The notes below the pieces were generated by a model. The model was not told the DNA's origin and searched no databases. It worked only from the letters and a program-made list of their open reading frames with translations. Below, one piece after another: positions 1-12,500 of a stretch of 64,000 bases of DNA; the stretch's first letter is position 1, and every line of letters starts with the position of its first letter. The DNA is from Calliopum simillimum (taxonomy: Eukaryota > Arthropoda > Insecta > Diptera > Lauxaniidae): contig OX638371.1 of assembly GCA_951812925.1 (NCBI GenBank), positions 2,480,001 to 2,544,000 on the forward strand, in the 5' to 3' direction. The position numbers and the translations under genes were made by a program.

Positions 1-408
1 CTTTTGTTTATCAACATTAAATTTACACAAGTTTTGTGTGCGCACTGTTCGCCAGGATATACGCCAACGTTTAACAAGATAAGAGGTCGTAGAAAAAAAA
101 ACCAACAACATTATTGGTCAGTTATCAATGTTGATGTATCTTTGATTTCCACATTATTATATAAACTTTATTATTATTTTTGTTTGTTTTTCTGTTCAAT
201 TTTATGTCTTTCTAACTGTAGGTACTGAATTTTCATATCATTCATCACTTCAAGAGATCATATTGTTTTATATTTATACGAAGCAAATAATATTTATCAT
301 TATGAGTTTTATTTTCATTTCCCGTTTTGCTGAATAATACATTTTTTATATAATCATATATCCAAAGTCTTCTTACCTGAAGAATATTTGTTTTATTTTA
401 TTATGTAC

Positions 409-540
409 TTACGTTCTTTTCCTTAAAGACTTTCGCTTCCTACGTAATTTTTTGTATGTGAATGTGCTGGGTGAAATTGTATAATCCTCGTCAAATTCCA
501 TTTCAATTTTGATTAGATTTTGTAAATTTAATTGGCAGTC
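409..540 (-). CDS. IGFBP-domain gene, coding exon 4 (C terminus)
   Basis: Acceptor cttatttatctttcag, then GAC TGC CAA in phase 0, so the join reads KTIE-DCQ. It encodes 43 residues ending KKLRRKRKSLRKRT and a TAA. On the minus strand AATAAA hexamers follow at once (complement of 392-402). The stop codon sits inside a perfect donor-like sequence (AAC|gtaagt), so the transcript may instead splice onward out of the window; see findings. Confidence 0.75.
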   Translation of the reverse strand, partial: DCQLNLQNLIKIEMEFDEDYTISPSTFTYKKLRRKRKSLRKRT

Positions 541-3500
541 CTGAAAGATAAATAAGAATATGAAACAAAAGTTTGCATTTAAAAGTTACTCATACGACAT
601 GTTCAACAAGCGAGAAAATAAATTTCATTAAATAGAGCCATGTTACATAATTTCAATATAAAGTCAATTTCTATTAGCACGTTTTAAACTTCTCCAGTGT
701 TGTATTTACAAATATTATTTAGATCTTATCAAACAACGCCTGTCGTAAGAAAAATTTTCTAAAAATTAAATTTCAAAGTTCTGCATAAATTTCATCAAAG
801 GCAATAGGATTTAAGCTAATGTATATATCCTACACACAAGAAACTTTTTATTGACAAGCCACCTGTTCCAACAAATACAAAAAAGAAAAAAATCCACACA
901 AATACACTAACACAAAATCAATAAAGCTAAAAGTTGACTGCTTGTAAACATGGCTTTACGTCAACAAGCCAAAACAAAACAACAACAACAAAAAAATATT
1001 AGAAAATCGAGATTTATATATGTACACTAGGGCGTTTCACGAAAACACCTTTTTTGATTTTTTTCAAACCTTAAAGCGGATTTGGGTGTATTATGGGATA
1101 AAAATAACCCATGAATTTTTTCAGATTTTTTATTGGTCATTTAGAGGTCGCGATATCAACTTTTTAAAAAAATGTTTCCAAACTGTAAAAATATATTGCT
1201 TAATACCTGTTTTATTGTTTTTAAATAACTCTGACTAACTAAATCACTCACTTTTGAGTCGCTTGGACCCGTAGAATACGAAAAAAATCATGAAGATGAA
1301 AAAACTAGCAACGCCCTATTGGATAGACCCGTGTATTCAACATAATATCACTGATTTTTTGATATTTTTGTCAATTAATTGCCTAATTTTGGTAAAAAAA
1401 ACGTTTTTATTAATTGTGAAAAAAAAAACGTCAAAACATATTTAAGAACATATGAAAAGGTAAGTAAATTAAATGAGTCATATTCTAAAACACACAGGGT
1501 AATTTGCCCGGCACAGTGATGTCTTAAGCTTAAAATTACGATAACTCATGAACGGTGAGTCACACGTTTAAAGTAAAAATATTTGTTTATAGGGAATTAC
1601 TTGCACTACAATCTACATATGACTTTTTTCAGATGAGTTATAGTTTAGCAGATATTTTTATAACAAACCAGAAATTTCGAAACAAACCGTTTTTTCAAAA
1701 AATGTCCAAAACGGTTAGTCCTAGAAAAAAACTTTTTCTCGCAATGCATTGTACTGTACAATGTTCAATTCTGAATGATTTCAAGACGCGATATCTCATG
1801 AACGGTAAGTCGGACGAAAAAACAGTTCGGAGAGATTCTTATAGGGAATTAAACGTTCTATAAAATGCGAGAAAATGTTTTTTTCTAGGACTAATCGTTT
1901 TGGATATTTTTTGAAAAAACGGTTTGTTTCGAAATTTCTGGTTTGTTATAAAAATATCTGCTAAACTATAAGTCATCTGAAAAAAGTCATATGTAGATTG
2001 TAGTGCAAGTAATTCCCTATAAACAAATATTTTTACTTTAAACGTGTGACTCACCGTTCATGAGCTATCGTAATTTTAAGCTTAAGATATCACAGTGCCG
2101 GGCAAACTACCCTGTCTGTTTAAGAATATGACTCATTTAATTTACTTACCTTTTCATATGTTCTTAAATATGTTTTGACGTTTCTTTTTCACAATTAATA
2201 AAAACGTTTTTTTACCAAAATTAGGCAATTAATTGACAAAAATATCAAAAAATCAGTGATATTATGTTGAATACACGGGTCTATCCAGTAGAACGTTGCT
2301 AGTTTTTTCATCTTCATGACTCTTTTCGTATTCTACGGGTCCAAGCGACTCAAAAGTGAGGTATTTAGTTAGTCAGAGTTATTTAAAAACAATAAAACAG
2401 GTATTAAACAATTTATTTTTACAGTTTAAAAAAATTTTTTTAAAAAGTTGATATCGCGACCTCTAAATGACCAATAAAAAATCTGAAAAAATTCATGGGT
2501 TATTTTTATCCCATAATACACCCAAATCCGCTTTAAGGTTTAAAAAAAATCAAAAAAGTTGTTTTCGTGAAACGCCCTAATGTACACATATGCATATAGC
2601 ACATACTGTGGTATAAATAGAAATAAAACAAAGCAGTAAATAAATATGACAAATATAACTTATGTACATTTAGTACAATTTGTATGATGATGACATGCTG
2701 CCAATATATGCCGTTAAAGTGATATTTCCTTTAATTTTATAACTTTTTCACAAGACGATTGAATACTTGTTTTGTACCAATAAAAGAATTGAATTCAATT
2801 TGATATTTAATTATAGAAAGGTAATTCTCTCTCCGTATCTGTAAGTGGCCATTAATTAAACCTATTTATTATTACATAGCGCTTCATGCTAAATAAAATC
2901 TGTGAACACAAAACTGCTCAAAAATGCATCGGAGACGAGATAATAAATTTTGCAATTTAGTCCTATTTTACATACAATATACCAATATAATCGTTATTCA
3001 TACGACATGGTGACCAGTAATGAGGCTTCTTCGTTAAAGTATTACTTTTTATTTGACATTGTGATACCATGCAACGAACAGAATAGAACTATTTCGAACT
3101 AGTGTTCTGATTCAAATACATTTTTGCAAATACTTTCCAATTTGTTTTGAGAAAATTAATTTCCTCCAGCCAACATAAATCTCGAGATCAAACTAAGTTT
3201 GCTTAGTTTTTAGGATCTTACTAGCATTTCCTGCTTCTTTTGTAGAAAGGGCGGTGCATCTCAAATTTAATTAAAACAAGGAATATGAATTGTCCCAGTA
3301 CCAAATCTAATTTTTGTACGTTACATAGTTTCAGAGAAATACAAATTTTTGTTAATTTTTTTAATGTGTGGCACAGCACAATTTTCCCTTCTACACACTT
3401 TTTTTACTCAAGAGGAAAGCATTTTATAAAAAAAAATTTTACAAGGCAAAAAATGCTTGGAATCGTCTAAGCAACACGTGTGATTTTTTTGGAATTTTTT

Positions 3501-6500
3501 TTGAATAATTATGAAAAATATTTTTTTTAAATTTTTTCAAAAATTACTAAAAAAAAAAAAACTTTTTTTTTAACTTTCCAAAGAATTTCACACTTATTTC
3601 CTTGATGATTCTAAGCATTTTATGCTTAGTACACTTTTTTCGTAAGATGCTTCCCTCTTGAGTAAAAAAGATTTTTGCCTGCCGCGGGCGTTCATTTTAA
3701 AGCTTATTAATTATGCTTAAATTTAAAGTTTTTTTAAAAAAGATCTAAAGGGGGATTTTTTAAAAAAAAGTCAAAAGTATTTTTAAGTTTAAAAAATTTT
3801 TTTCCCAAAAAAAATATTTTTTTAATAAAAGGAACACTTTAAAATGAATGGGACCAGTAACTTAGATTTATCAATTTACAGACTTTAGGGTAAGCTATAA
3901 ATTTTTGAAAAAACACCCATTTCATGAAAATGACTAAAAACGCCAACTTCTACACCCTGTATTTTAGCAACAAATGATACTAGGATCAAATCCTCCCGGA
4001 TTGCTGTTTTTGCACACTAGATTTACGATATTGCCAAATTTGAGCGAAATCGGAGATAAAAAAAGTTTTGAGCTGGTACACTTGGCGTGTTTTGCTTCAT
4101 ATGTACTAGTTTCCCGGGAGCGATTTCGTTCGCCCGTTTCCGATACCCTTTGAAAATGTATGTACCTAATCTCATCTATATCTGTCAAACATTCTTAGAA
4201 GGTCTTTTTGGATATTGCTGCATTGCAAATTTTTCCAGCGGATGTTATTATTCCTGGTGTCAGAATTTTGTAATATTTCGGGCAATGCCGAGGGTATTTT
4301 GAAGTAGAGTATGTCCTGGAATATCACTTTTGAAAGCAAAAAAACATGCCAATTGGGTAACTGATTTTTGAATTATGGGACTTTCTAAGGACCCGGACAA
4401 AGCCGACAATATTTCGTAATAAAAAGTATCTTTCAACCTTGTCATACCACATATCTATAAAGGAAAGAAAAAATCATGGAAATCGGATAAAGGGTTCTCG
4501 AGTTATTGAGACGCAGACAGACAGACAGACGTTGTATTTTATATACTTAGTAGTATGTAAATACGTGTAGAAGAAATCTTCCTGCCAACCTCCTCCCCAG
4601 GGAAACAAATATTATCAGTATGTACAGTGCAAACTCACCTCTATTGTTTTGAAATGCCATCGCGTATCCGTCGTCGCTCCGCCATCAACGTCATTTTTGC
4701 AAATGCGTAACGTTGGCCAGCATTGGCAGCGTTTATTTGTTATCTCGCATCCTGGTTCCAGCGTTATTGTCTCTGCGTTTGTACAGTTGTTGTTGCTGTT
4801 GTTGTTCTTGTTGTTTTTGTTCTTGTTGTTGTTGTTTATATAATTACTATGATGATATGTCGTTGAATATGATGATGATGAGGATAACGATAATGACGCT
4901 GTTGTGTCAGAGGATGGAGAAAATGGAAGATCTGCAAAACAAAAAGCAAAGAGAAAAATGTAAATGAACATCCATAACAATAAGAGCATAAATTAATTGT
5001 TCAAACATAAGTTTATACTGTAATTTCTTCAATATGGACAATGCAAATGTGACTTTTCATAGTCCTTGTTTGACTGCCAATGTTAATTTACTTAACGAAT
5101 TACGAAATTTCAAAAGTTTTTAAGCTGATTACAGTAATGTGTTTTATTTTTTCAAATTAACATTAAGTTAATATTGGGTTTTATAAGCGGCCAGTATGCA
5201 AAAGTGAGTTTTTTTAAGAAGCTTTTAATTGTTTTGTGGCCATAGACATAATCGGCTGATAGATTACATCGGAGCTTTGCAACATTGAGTTTATTTATAC
5301 CTTTCATCAAATATTAAATTTTGTTAACCATGACGTATGACTGATAACACTATGCTCGAATCGGAGCAATTTTTATTTCCAAGATTGCTGAGACCCAAGA
5401 GTAAATATAATTTGCGTATGCTGATTTCAATGGTCATAGTCAGTTTTATAGTTTGGCTCTTGTTTTCGAGAAATTTAAATTTGAAAATTTGACTAAAAAA
5501 AATTACATAAAAAACAGGTGTTTTTTTTTGTCCCAGCACTGTTAGAATTTCCAAATAGCACAGTATAATTGTTTATTACAGCATTTCTAAGCAATGAAAT
5601 ATGGATTGCACTACGACCTAAAAACCTTTTGTAATGTAAAAATGGGTTAAAAGTACCCTAAACAGTTCAAGCGTTCATTTACAGCAGCTGCATAATTTAG
5701 TTGACATTCAATTAATTAGCCCCTACTTTAAGCAGCAGCAACTTTCTTTGCCTTTTATATTACTATGCTTCTTTTCTTACAGTCCTTCTTTATTTGCCTT
5801 GCATCTTCGCATATATTTACGAGCATTTGCGGACAGAAACGTTGGTCCTTCTGGCGAGTCAACTTACGCAAGTGTTTAAATATTTTCTTTTATTTGTTGC
5901 CAATGAATAGCAATTGTAGTGGTGTCAATTAATTATTTATAAGCTTATGAACAAACACTCACATTAGCACATACACACACACAGAGTACACATTACATGG
6001 ACATGGCAACATGCAGACAAACACTCATTCGTAGCAAATATATATTCTGCAGCTCCTCTTCTCATCAATCGCATCAATTAAAAATGAATTTATTTCTATC
6101 TATCGATTGGATATTTGTTCGTATTTTAGTTGTGTGTGCAAGTGAGTACGTCTGTCTGTGTGTGTGTGTGTGTTGTATCCTTGTCTTATTTACACATTAC
6201 GTCGCAAATGTATAAATACATATTATACGATGTTTTTGTTTGCACTCATGTGTGTTTGATTATTTTTGATTATCTAGTACATATTTAGAAAGAGAAATGG
6301 AATTCAATTTTCCATTTATTTTTGTATTTTTTTATTTTTGGAAAAAATCGATTTCAACACAAAGAGCAATTTTTTCTAAATCCAAATTATATAGCAAAAC
6401 TATAAAATATTATCTTGTGATAACATGGCGTATGAGTAACAACAATTAAACTTGATATTTCTTATTGCTCGCGAGGTAAATTTAAATAGGTTTTTTTGTT

Positions 6501-9500
6501 TCGATGCAATTTGTACGTGATAAGTTAAAGCCATTTTCATTACTTTCGACTGATTTATATAAATAAATATCTTTAAACTATGGCCACTTAATGAACACAC
6601 TTTTTATAACAACTATTTATGCTAAAATTCGTTGAAGTATTATAGTAATTTTTTAATTTTCAATTTTGCGACACTTTTCGACTATGAAAAGAGTTCAATA
6701 TTATTAGATTCCTCCATCCTCTTTCCATAGCTAAAATGATCATAAATGGCTTACATGAACTGTAACAATATGCACTACAAAAGCTAAGTACCAATAGTTG
6801 TAAAATGTATTTTTTCTGCTGCATACACATTTCACACTACTTACATTGAGTGCTGCGATTTGTTTACGTTCAGAAAATGTTGCAGTCATTCAATGCCTTT
6901 GTTGTTCAATTCGGAATTCAATTGAAAGCAAAACTAAGAAGTTGTAAAATAACATGTAAAAGGAATGGAAAAATTTAGAAAAGGAACAAGAAAAAGCAGC
7001 ACCACATAAGCTTTTAATGTTTCAAATATTTATGCTTTTAGTGTCGGAAACTGCAAGTGGAGTGTTAACAATTACCTCTTAAATGGCGTCATAAAATAAC
7101 ATGACTACCAAGCAATGTTGCAAAACATTTGTAACTAGCATTAGCTCGAAAAACAGTTTTAGAAAAGCATTCAAAGAAATTCTTAAGCTTACTCCAATGA
7201 AGTTGAAATAGAATAGTTTCATAGATCTATTCTTCAATGTAGTTTTCACAGAGTCACTAACCCTTTTATGACTGGTGCACTTTCTTCAGGCTATTTTTGA
7301 TTTGAAAATTTCATATTTGAAGTCAGATTTCAGTTTGGACCAACCGGAGGGGAGGAATAGGTTGATGCCACATGGCATCGTTGTACAGTACAAGAACGGT
7401 ATTGAGAGAAAACCAGACGCGTACGTTTAATTGTGATCGTATAACATCCGAGCAACTTAACCGATCGAAACCATACCCACAGAAAGTGTTACCTGGTACT
7501 CCTCAAAGCTATGCTATGGGAAGATTGGACACAGATGACATTTTTGAACATTTATAGCAGATGCGTGAGTAAACACATATTGTGTTCATCAAATATCTTG
7601 CATGAACAAAGATAGGTTCAAAGTAAAACGTATTTTTCGCTCCCTTTTATTTTTATTTCTTTTGTGATTTCTGAATGTTGTTCTCCCACGATCATTCCAC
7701 TTGACTTTTGTTGTGTCACAAACTATAATGCTTTGTAAATCCTATACCGTCGGGACTGTATTTTTTTTCAGTGGCCCTTAATAAAATTTTAATATTTTAC
7801 CCCATTTCAACCAAGTTTTTGGAAAAAAGCAGCTAAAAGACACTTAAAAACCGGACATAATTTGTTTAGATGCTCTAAAAAGTTGTTCCATGCTTGATTT
7901 TATGTTAAGTGAACATATTAACCCATTTGTTAAGATGCTCTAAAAAGTTGTTCCATGCTTGATTTTATGTTAAGTGAACATATTAACCCATTGTATCACG
8001 TTTTTAAAGGTCTTTTTGACCCATTTTTCCAAAAACTTGGTAGAAATGGGTTAAAATATTCTCCAAAAATATTCCAAAAAAATTTTACTAGGTGCCACCG
8101 AAAAAAAAAATACCGTCCGGACGGTGGCAACCCTATACGTCAGCGCACGTGCACCAACGACTCATGATAAACACACATTAAAAAACTTTAATAATTCATA
8201 ACTTGATAACCGTCAGAGATACCAAAATTTTAAAGGTCGATGAGTAATTATAATAAATTTTACTTTTGAGTAAAAACATTCAAAAAAGAAAATAAGACGG
8301 GTGCACCAAGCCCCAAATTGGCTTTAAAAATAAAAACAGTTTTTTTTGCACTTAAAATAATTTTTTTTTTTTTTTTTTTTTCAGTGTAATTTTTATTTTT
8401 TTTTTAAAAGCTCATATTTTTCTACATTAATCCCAAAAGTTTCATTAAAATCCAATCAAAATGAATTTTCAAATATGTGAGTATCTAAAAGTTCGATCGG
8501 AATACATACGGCCGTCATCTTGGATTTTGTCGGAATTTCGAAAAATCATTTTACCACAGCTATACGTATGTCAAATACTAACTTTTTACCAATTTTCGTA
8601 AAAAACGGAGATGTCAACTCAAATCTTAATCAATTACGCCAAGATTGCCCCATAGATAAGATATATCAGTATCTTCAAAAAAACTCAAAAAACCCGTTCA
8701 ACCTCACTTATGGACTTGTGGTCATTTAACAGGAAACTTTTTTTTTATAATATTTAGTTTTTCTTAGGATTTCTTATAACAAGCACATATTAAAAAAATT
8801 CTCTGAATTATTATAACACTCGGCAAAAAATCTACCCGTTCCTTTGTGACGCATACAATAATTACATTTGTTACCACGGAACAATTACTAATGCATAAGG
8901 TGATAAGCAATCCATTACTACCACTTAGTACCTTATTAAAAGCACTCATGCACTAATAATATCTGCATGTAAAGCCACCACCACCAATACTAAGAAGTCA
9001 CGTAAGTTATGTAATCAGCGTATAGCACCACACAGAGTAGTTTCCCTAATTACATATCACTGGAACGTTAATAACACGTTTACTTTAATGCAAGTCATTT
9101 CATGTTCTCTCACAAGCTGACACTCGTACATCCTTAAGCTCATGCATACGTAATGATTGTGTTCATATACATATGTATATAATTAGGCATTAGTTGAAGG
9201 GATATTGCTTGGATTTTCTATTTGCTATTCAAATGTTAATACATAATTTACAATCAGCATAGTAAAATTATGTTGCAAAAATTACGTGAGATCATTTTTA
9301 GTGTAACAACAGAGAGAGTGCAAAGAAAATTTGTTATCCTTTTCATGAAAACTACTATGTATAACTGCGGAAAATTTTCCATTTTAATGAAGGTTTTTCA
9401 TCCGCAAAATATTGTCATTGATATTACCCGTTCGTAGACGTGACAAATGCTACAAAATGCCCATAGTCATAATTTCAATTTATTCAAAGTGAACACCGCA

Positions 9501-12500
9501 AAGAGGATTGTTAAATTTAAAGGAAAAAGGAAGAAAAAAAAAGGATGCTGATTACTTTTGTTGAATATATACTTGCGCATATGTCGCCATTTTGCACGCT
9601 CAAAAATGTTCCATTTTTTTCGTTGATTCATTTTTCTTTATTTGCTTTTATGGCTGCTTTGTGTTGCTTTAACCCATTTGTAACCAATATTGTAAATTCT
9701 TTTTTAAGGAAATTTACACAGTTTTCCAACGATTAATAGAGTAAACAGAGCTTTATTTGACACGTAAGTCTTATAGAGCTGAGTTATAGAAAACATATTC
9801 AATTAAAGTCAATAATGTTTTGAAAAAAATTATTATTCAAAATTAAGTCTAAAAAAAAATTCCATGAAAGCTGCCTTAATGATTTTTTAAAAATATTTCT
9901 TCAAAAAAGAAATTTTGTCAAAAGTGCTACCATGCTACTTCATGAAGAGCACACTTAAATTTCATCTAAAAAACAACTTTTTGGCAGCTATGACGTGTTG
10001 ACACCAAAAAACGCAGAGACAAATCTGCCCAAATGGCAAATTTTCCTCACTTTGCACTTGTTACTAAAAATTACCGATTGAAAGATTCGCTTGGAATTTT
10101 GGTGTTTTTTTTTTTTCTAAAAAATCTAAAAATTTATAAGCAAAGTTTTCTGACAACTACCACTTTATTTCGTTTGAAATTTTCTTATACTTGATGGCTT
10201 CCATTTTCTAATGAATTGATGGCCGACAAAAATTTTCTTAAAGTTTTTACCAAGTTTATTTTATTCAAAACAATGGGTTAAACAAACGACTCCTCCAAAC
10301 TAAAAAGAAAATAGAGGAATAAGAAGTTAAACAGTGGTGTTATAACCAAAATTTATATATTAAATAATAAAAGAAAAAGTCAACGCTTTGCTCTGATGAT
10401 TTTGTTGGCGGAAAATATTTTGCTTTCTCGTGCGTTTTTTTTTTTTTTATTTTCTTTCAAAAAGTTTATGCCTTCCAGCAATAAAGCGACAGCACCATAC
10501 AACCCTATCAAGAAGAAAGGCATCGCGTTCTTGTTCACATCAGCTCAGCGTTTGTCGTCATCGCGTCGTTCACTCACATGTAAAAGGACATTAAGCGAAC
10601 CTTGTGGAAAATTGGCATTTTTATGCGGACGTAGACACATTTTCTCAAATTTCAAAAATAAAAGCAAAAATAAAGTTTTTTTTTGTTTTTGTTTCTAGTA
10701 TCACATAATAGGACACAAGCACACATTTTGAAAATAACCTCGCAGGAAAAGTAAAAGGACATCCTTACATTAATACTACTTAGGTTAGAGAAGGCCGAAG
10801 TTTATAACTGAGATATTGGGTTGAAGTGACACGATCTTTTGCAATATAGACAAAGTCCAAAAATTTCCCAAGTGAGTCAATTAAGAACAAATGATTTTTG
10901 CAGCAACTTTTGAAAAAAAAATGTTCATACTTAATTAGAAAATAACACAATTTTACAGCCTCTGAGAAAATTATAAAAAATGTGTGCGCCATTTCTGTAT
11001 GCATAGGTATCTTGAAACTACTTACATCCCAAAAAAAAAAATTGGAGTAATTGATATTGGTTTAAAGTTATTATGGTACTTAATATAGTGACGCCGCACA
11101 CTGGGGCGAGGAACTCTTATGTGTGGCAAAAAGTAAACGGAGCTATACTTAAGATGGACCACTTAAGCTTTCCACAAAATTTGGTCGAATTTGAAAAATA
11201 GAGCGTAGTACCTCCCATACAAGCAAAATCTTAAAAACTCTATACTGAGAATACTATCTGAGGTAATTAAACCAAATTTCGTACACTTGCTACGAATAGT
11301 TTAGGTAAGCTCTTGTAGGAGAATTAGTGAATTGGGACAAGAGGACGTGGTAGCTCCCACACAAGCAAAATTATAAAACTCTATATTGAGGTGTTTTCTG
11401 AGATAATCGAAGCAATAGTAAGTATAAGTCAGCTGTGGTAGGAAAATTAGTGACACGCTTTCAGCCATGTTGACCTAAGTATATTGGTACTTGAAATGAG
11501 ATATATTCTTACTTAAGTGTTTGTAATGACAACTTGTCCTCTTTCCCAACCGTTTGAATTTTACACCCAAACTTTTTGCTGTGTGTAAGTTACTCACAAT
11601 TATCATCTTACAAGTTTTGATGCAAGCTATGAACCCCTTCTTAACTGCCTTAAGTACACCATACACGATTCTTTTTATATTAAGAAATTGTAGGTAAAAG
11701 TCTTTCCTAAATTTTAATACAAAATTAATGAAATAAGGAGTTAAATAATTGATTTTTGCAAATATTAACTTTTGTTCACCGCATAACTTTTTTCCTACAA
11801 GGTGTTATTTTTATAGTAATGTTGTGGCTGTGACTTCCATAGTTGTTGCTACTGCAACTCATTTCATGTGTGTGATATGCTTATGACATGTGACAAACAT
11901 AAAATATTATGTCTTCTTCTTTTTCTTCATCATCTTTATTTCCTATTTTGTTTTTTTTTTTTTTTTTTTTGTCAAATTTTTGAATCTCTTCATTTTGCTT
12001 TGTTGCCTATAAGCTTAAAGCTGACATTCGTAAGATGAAATATGTAGAAAAAAAGGGTTATAGGCATAAATTTTTCAAAGCATATTGAAATTGAAATTGA
12101 AAATTGAATTCAAAAATTGAATGTCTGTTATTTGGTGCACTTGGATCGTTTCGTTGATTGATATTCAAATGGTTTAATCTGACTGAGTCAGTCGTTTAAA
12201 ATTCAATATTAAATTTAATACGTTTTTGAGCCAAAAAATCATTTTTAAACAAATTTCCGTCCGTGTGCCGAATTTACCCATGTTATATTTTCAAAAATCG
12301 TTAAAAGTAAAGCATTTTGAGTTTATTTTAAAAATTTCTAGTTGCATTTTTTTGCAATTTTCGAAAAAAAAAACACTTTGTAGTCAGTTTGCGAAAATAT
12401 ATGAAAAAATAATTTTGGTTTCTCCCACTTTCAAAATACAGTAAGGAGAGAAATAAGAAAGCATATTTCATGTTTGCCACAATTTCTTTACGAATTTTAT

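Larger units (their letters stand above)
541..4638 (-). other. Intron 3 of the IGFBP gene
   Basis: About 4.1 kb with no coding potential on either strand. It contains the foldback transposon 1028-2579 and a copy of a second palindromic repeat family (3285-4060). At 4190-4560 there is high-copy repeat sequence ending in a cagacagacagacg run. The rest is AT-rich unique-looking sequence. Confidence 0.7.

Noticed and set aside
1555..2054. Two opposite frames encoding nearly the same peptide
   Set aside because: They are mirror images in the arms of the 1028-2579 foldback, not a gene pair.
10396..10698. 100-codon plus-strand frame with a GC-richer middle
   Set aside because: Starts and ends in T-rich low-complexity sequence, no motif, no splice or promoter context, lies in the IGFBP intron.
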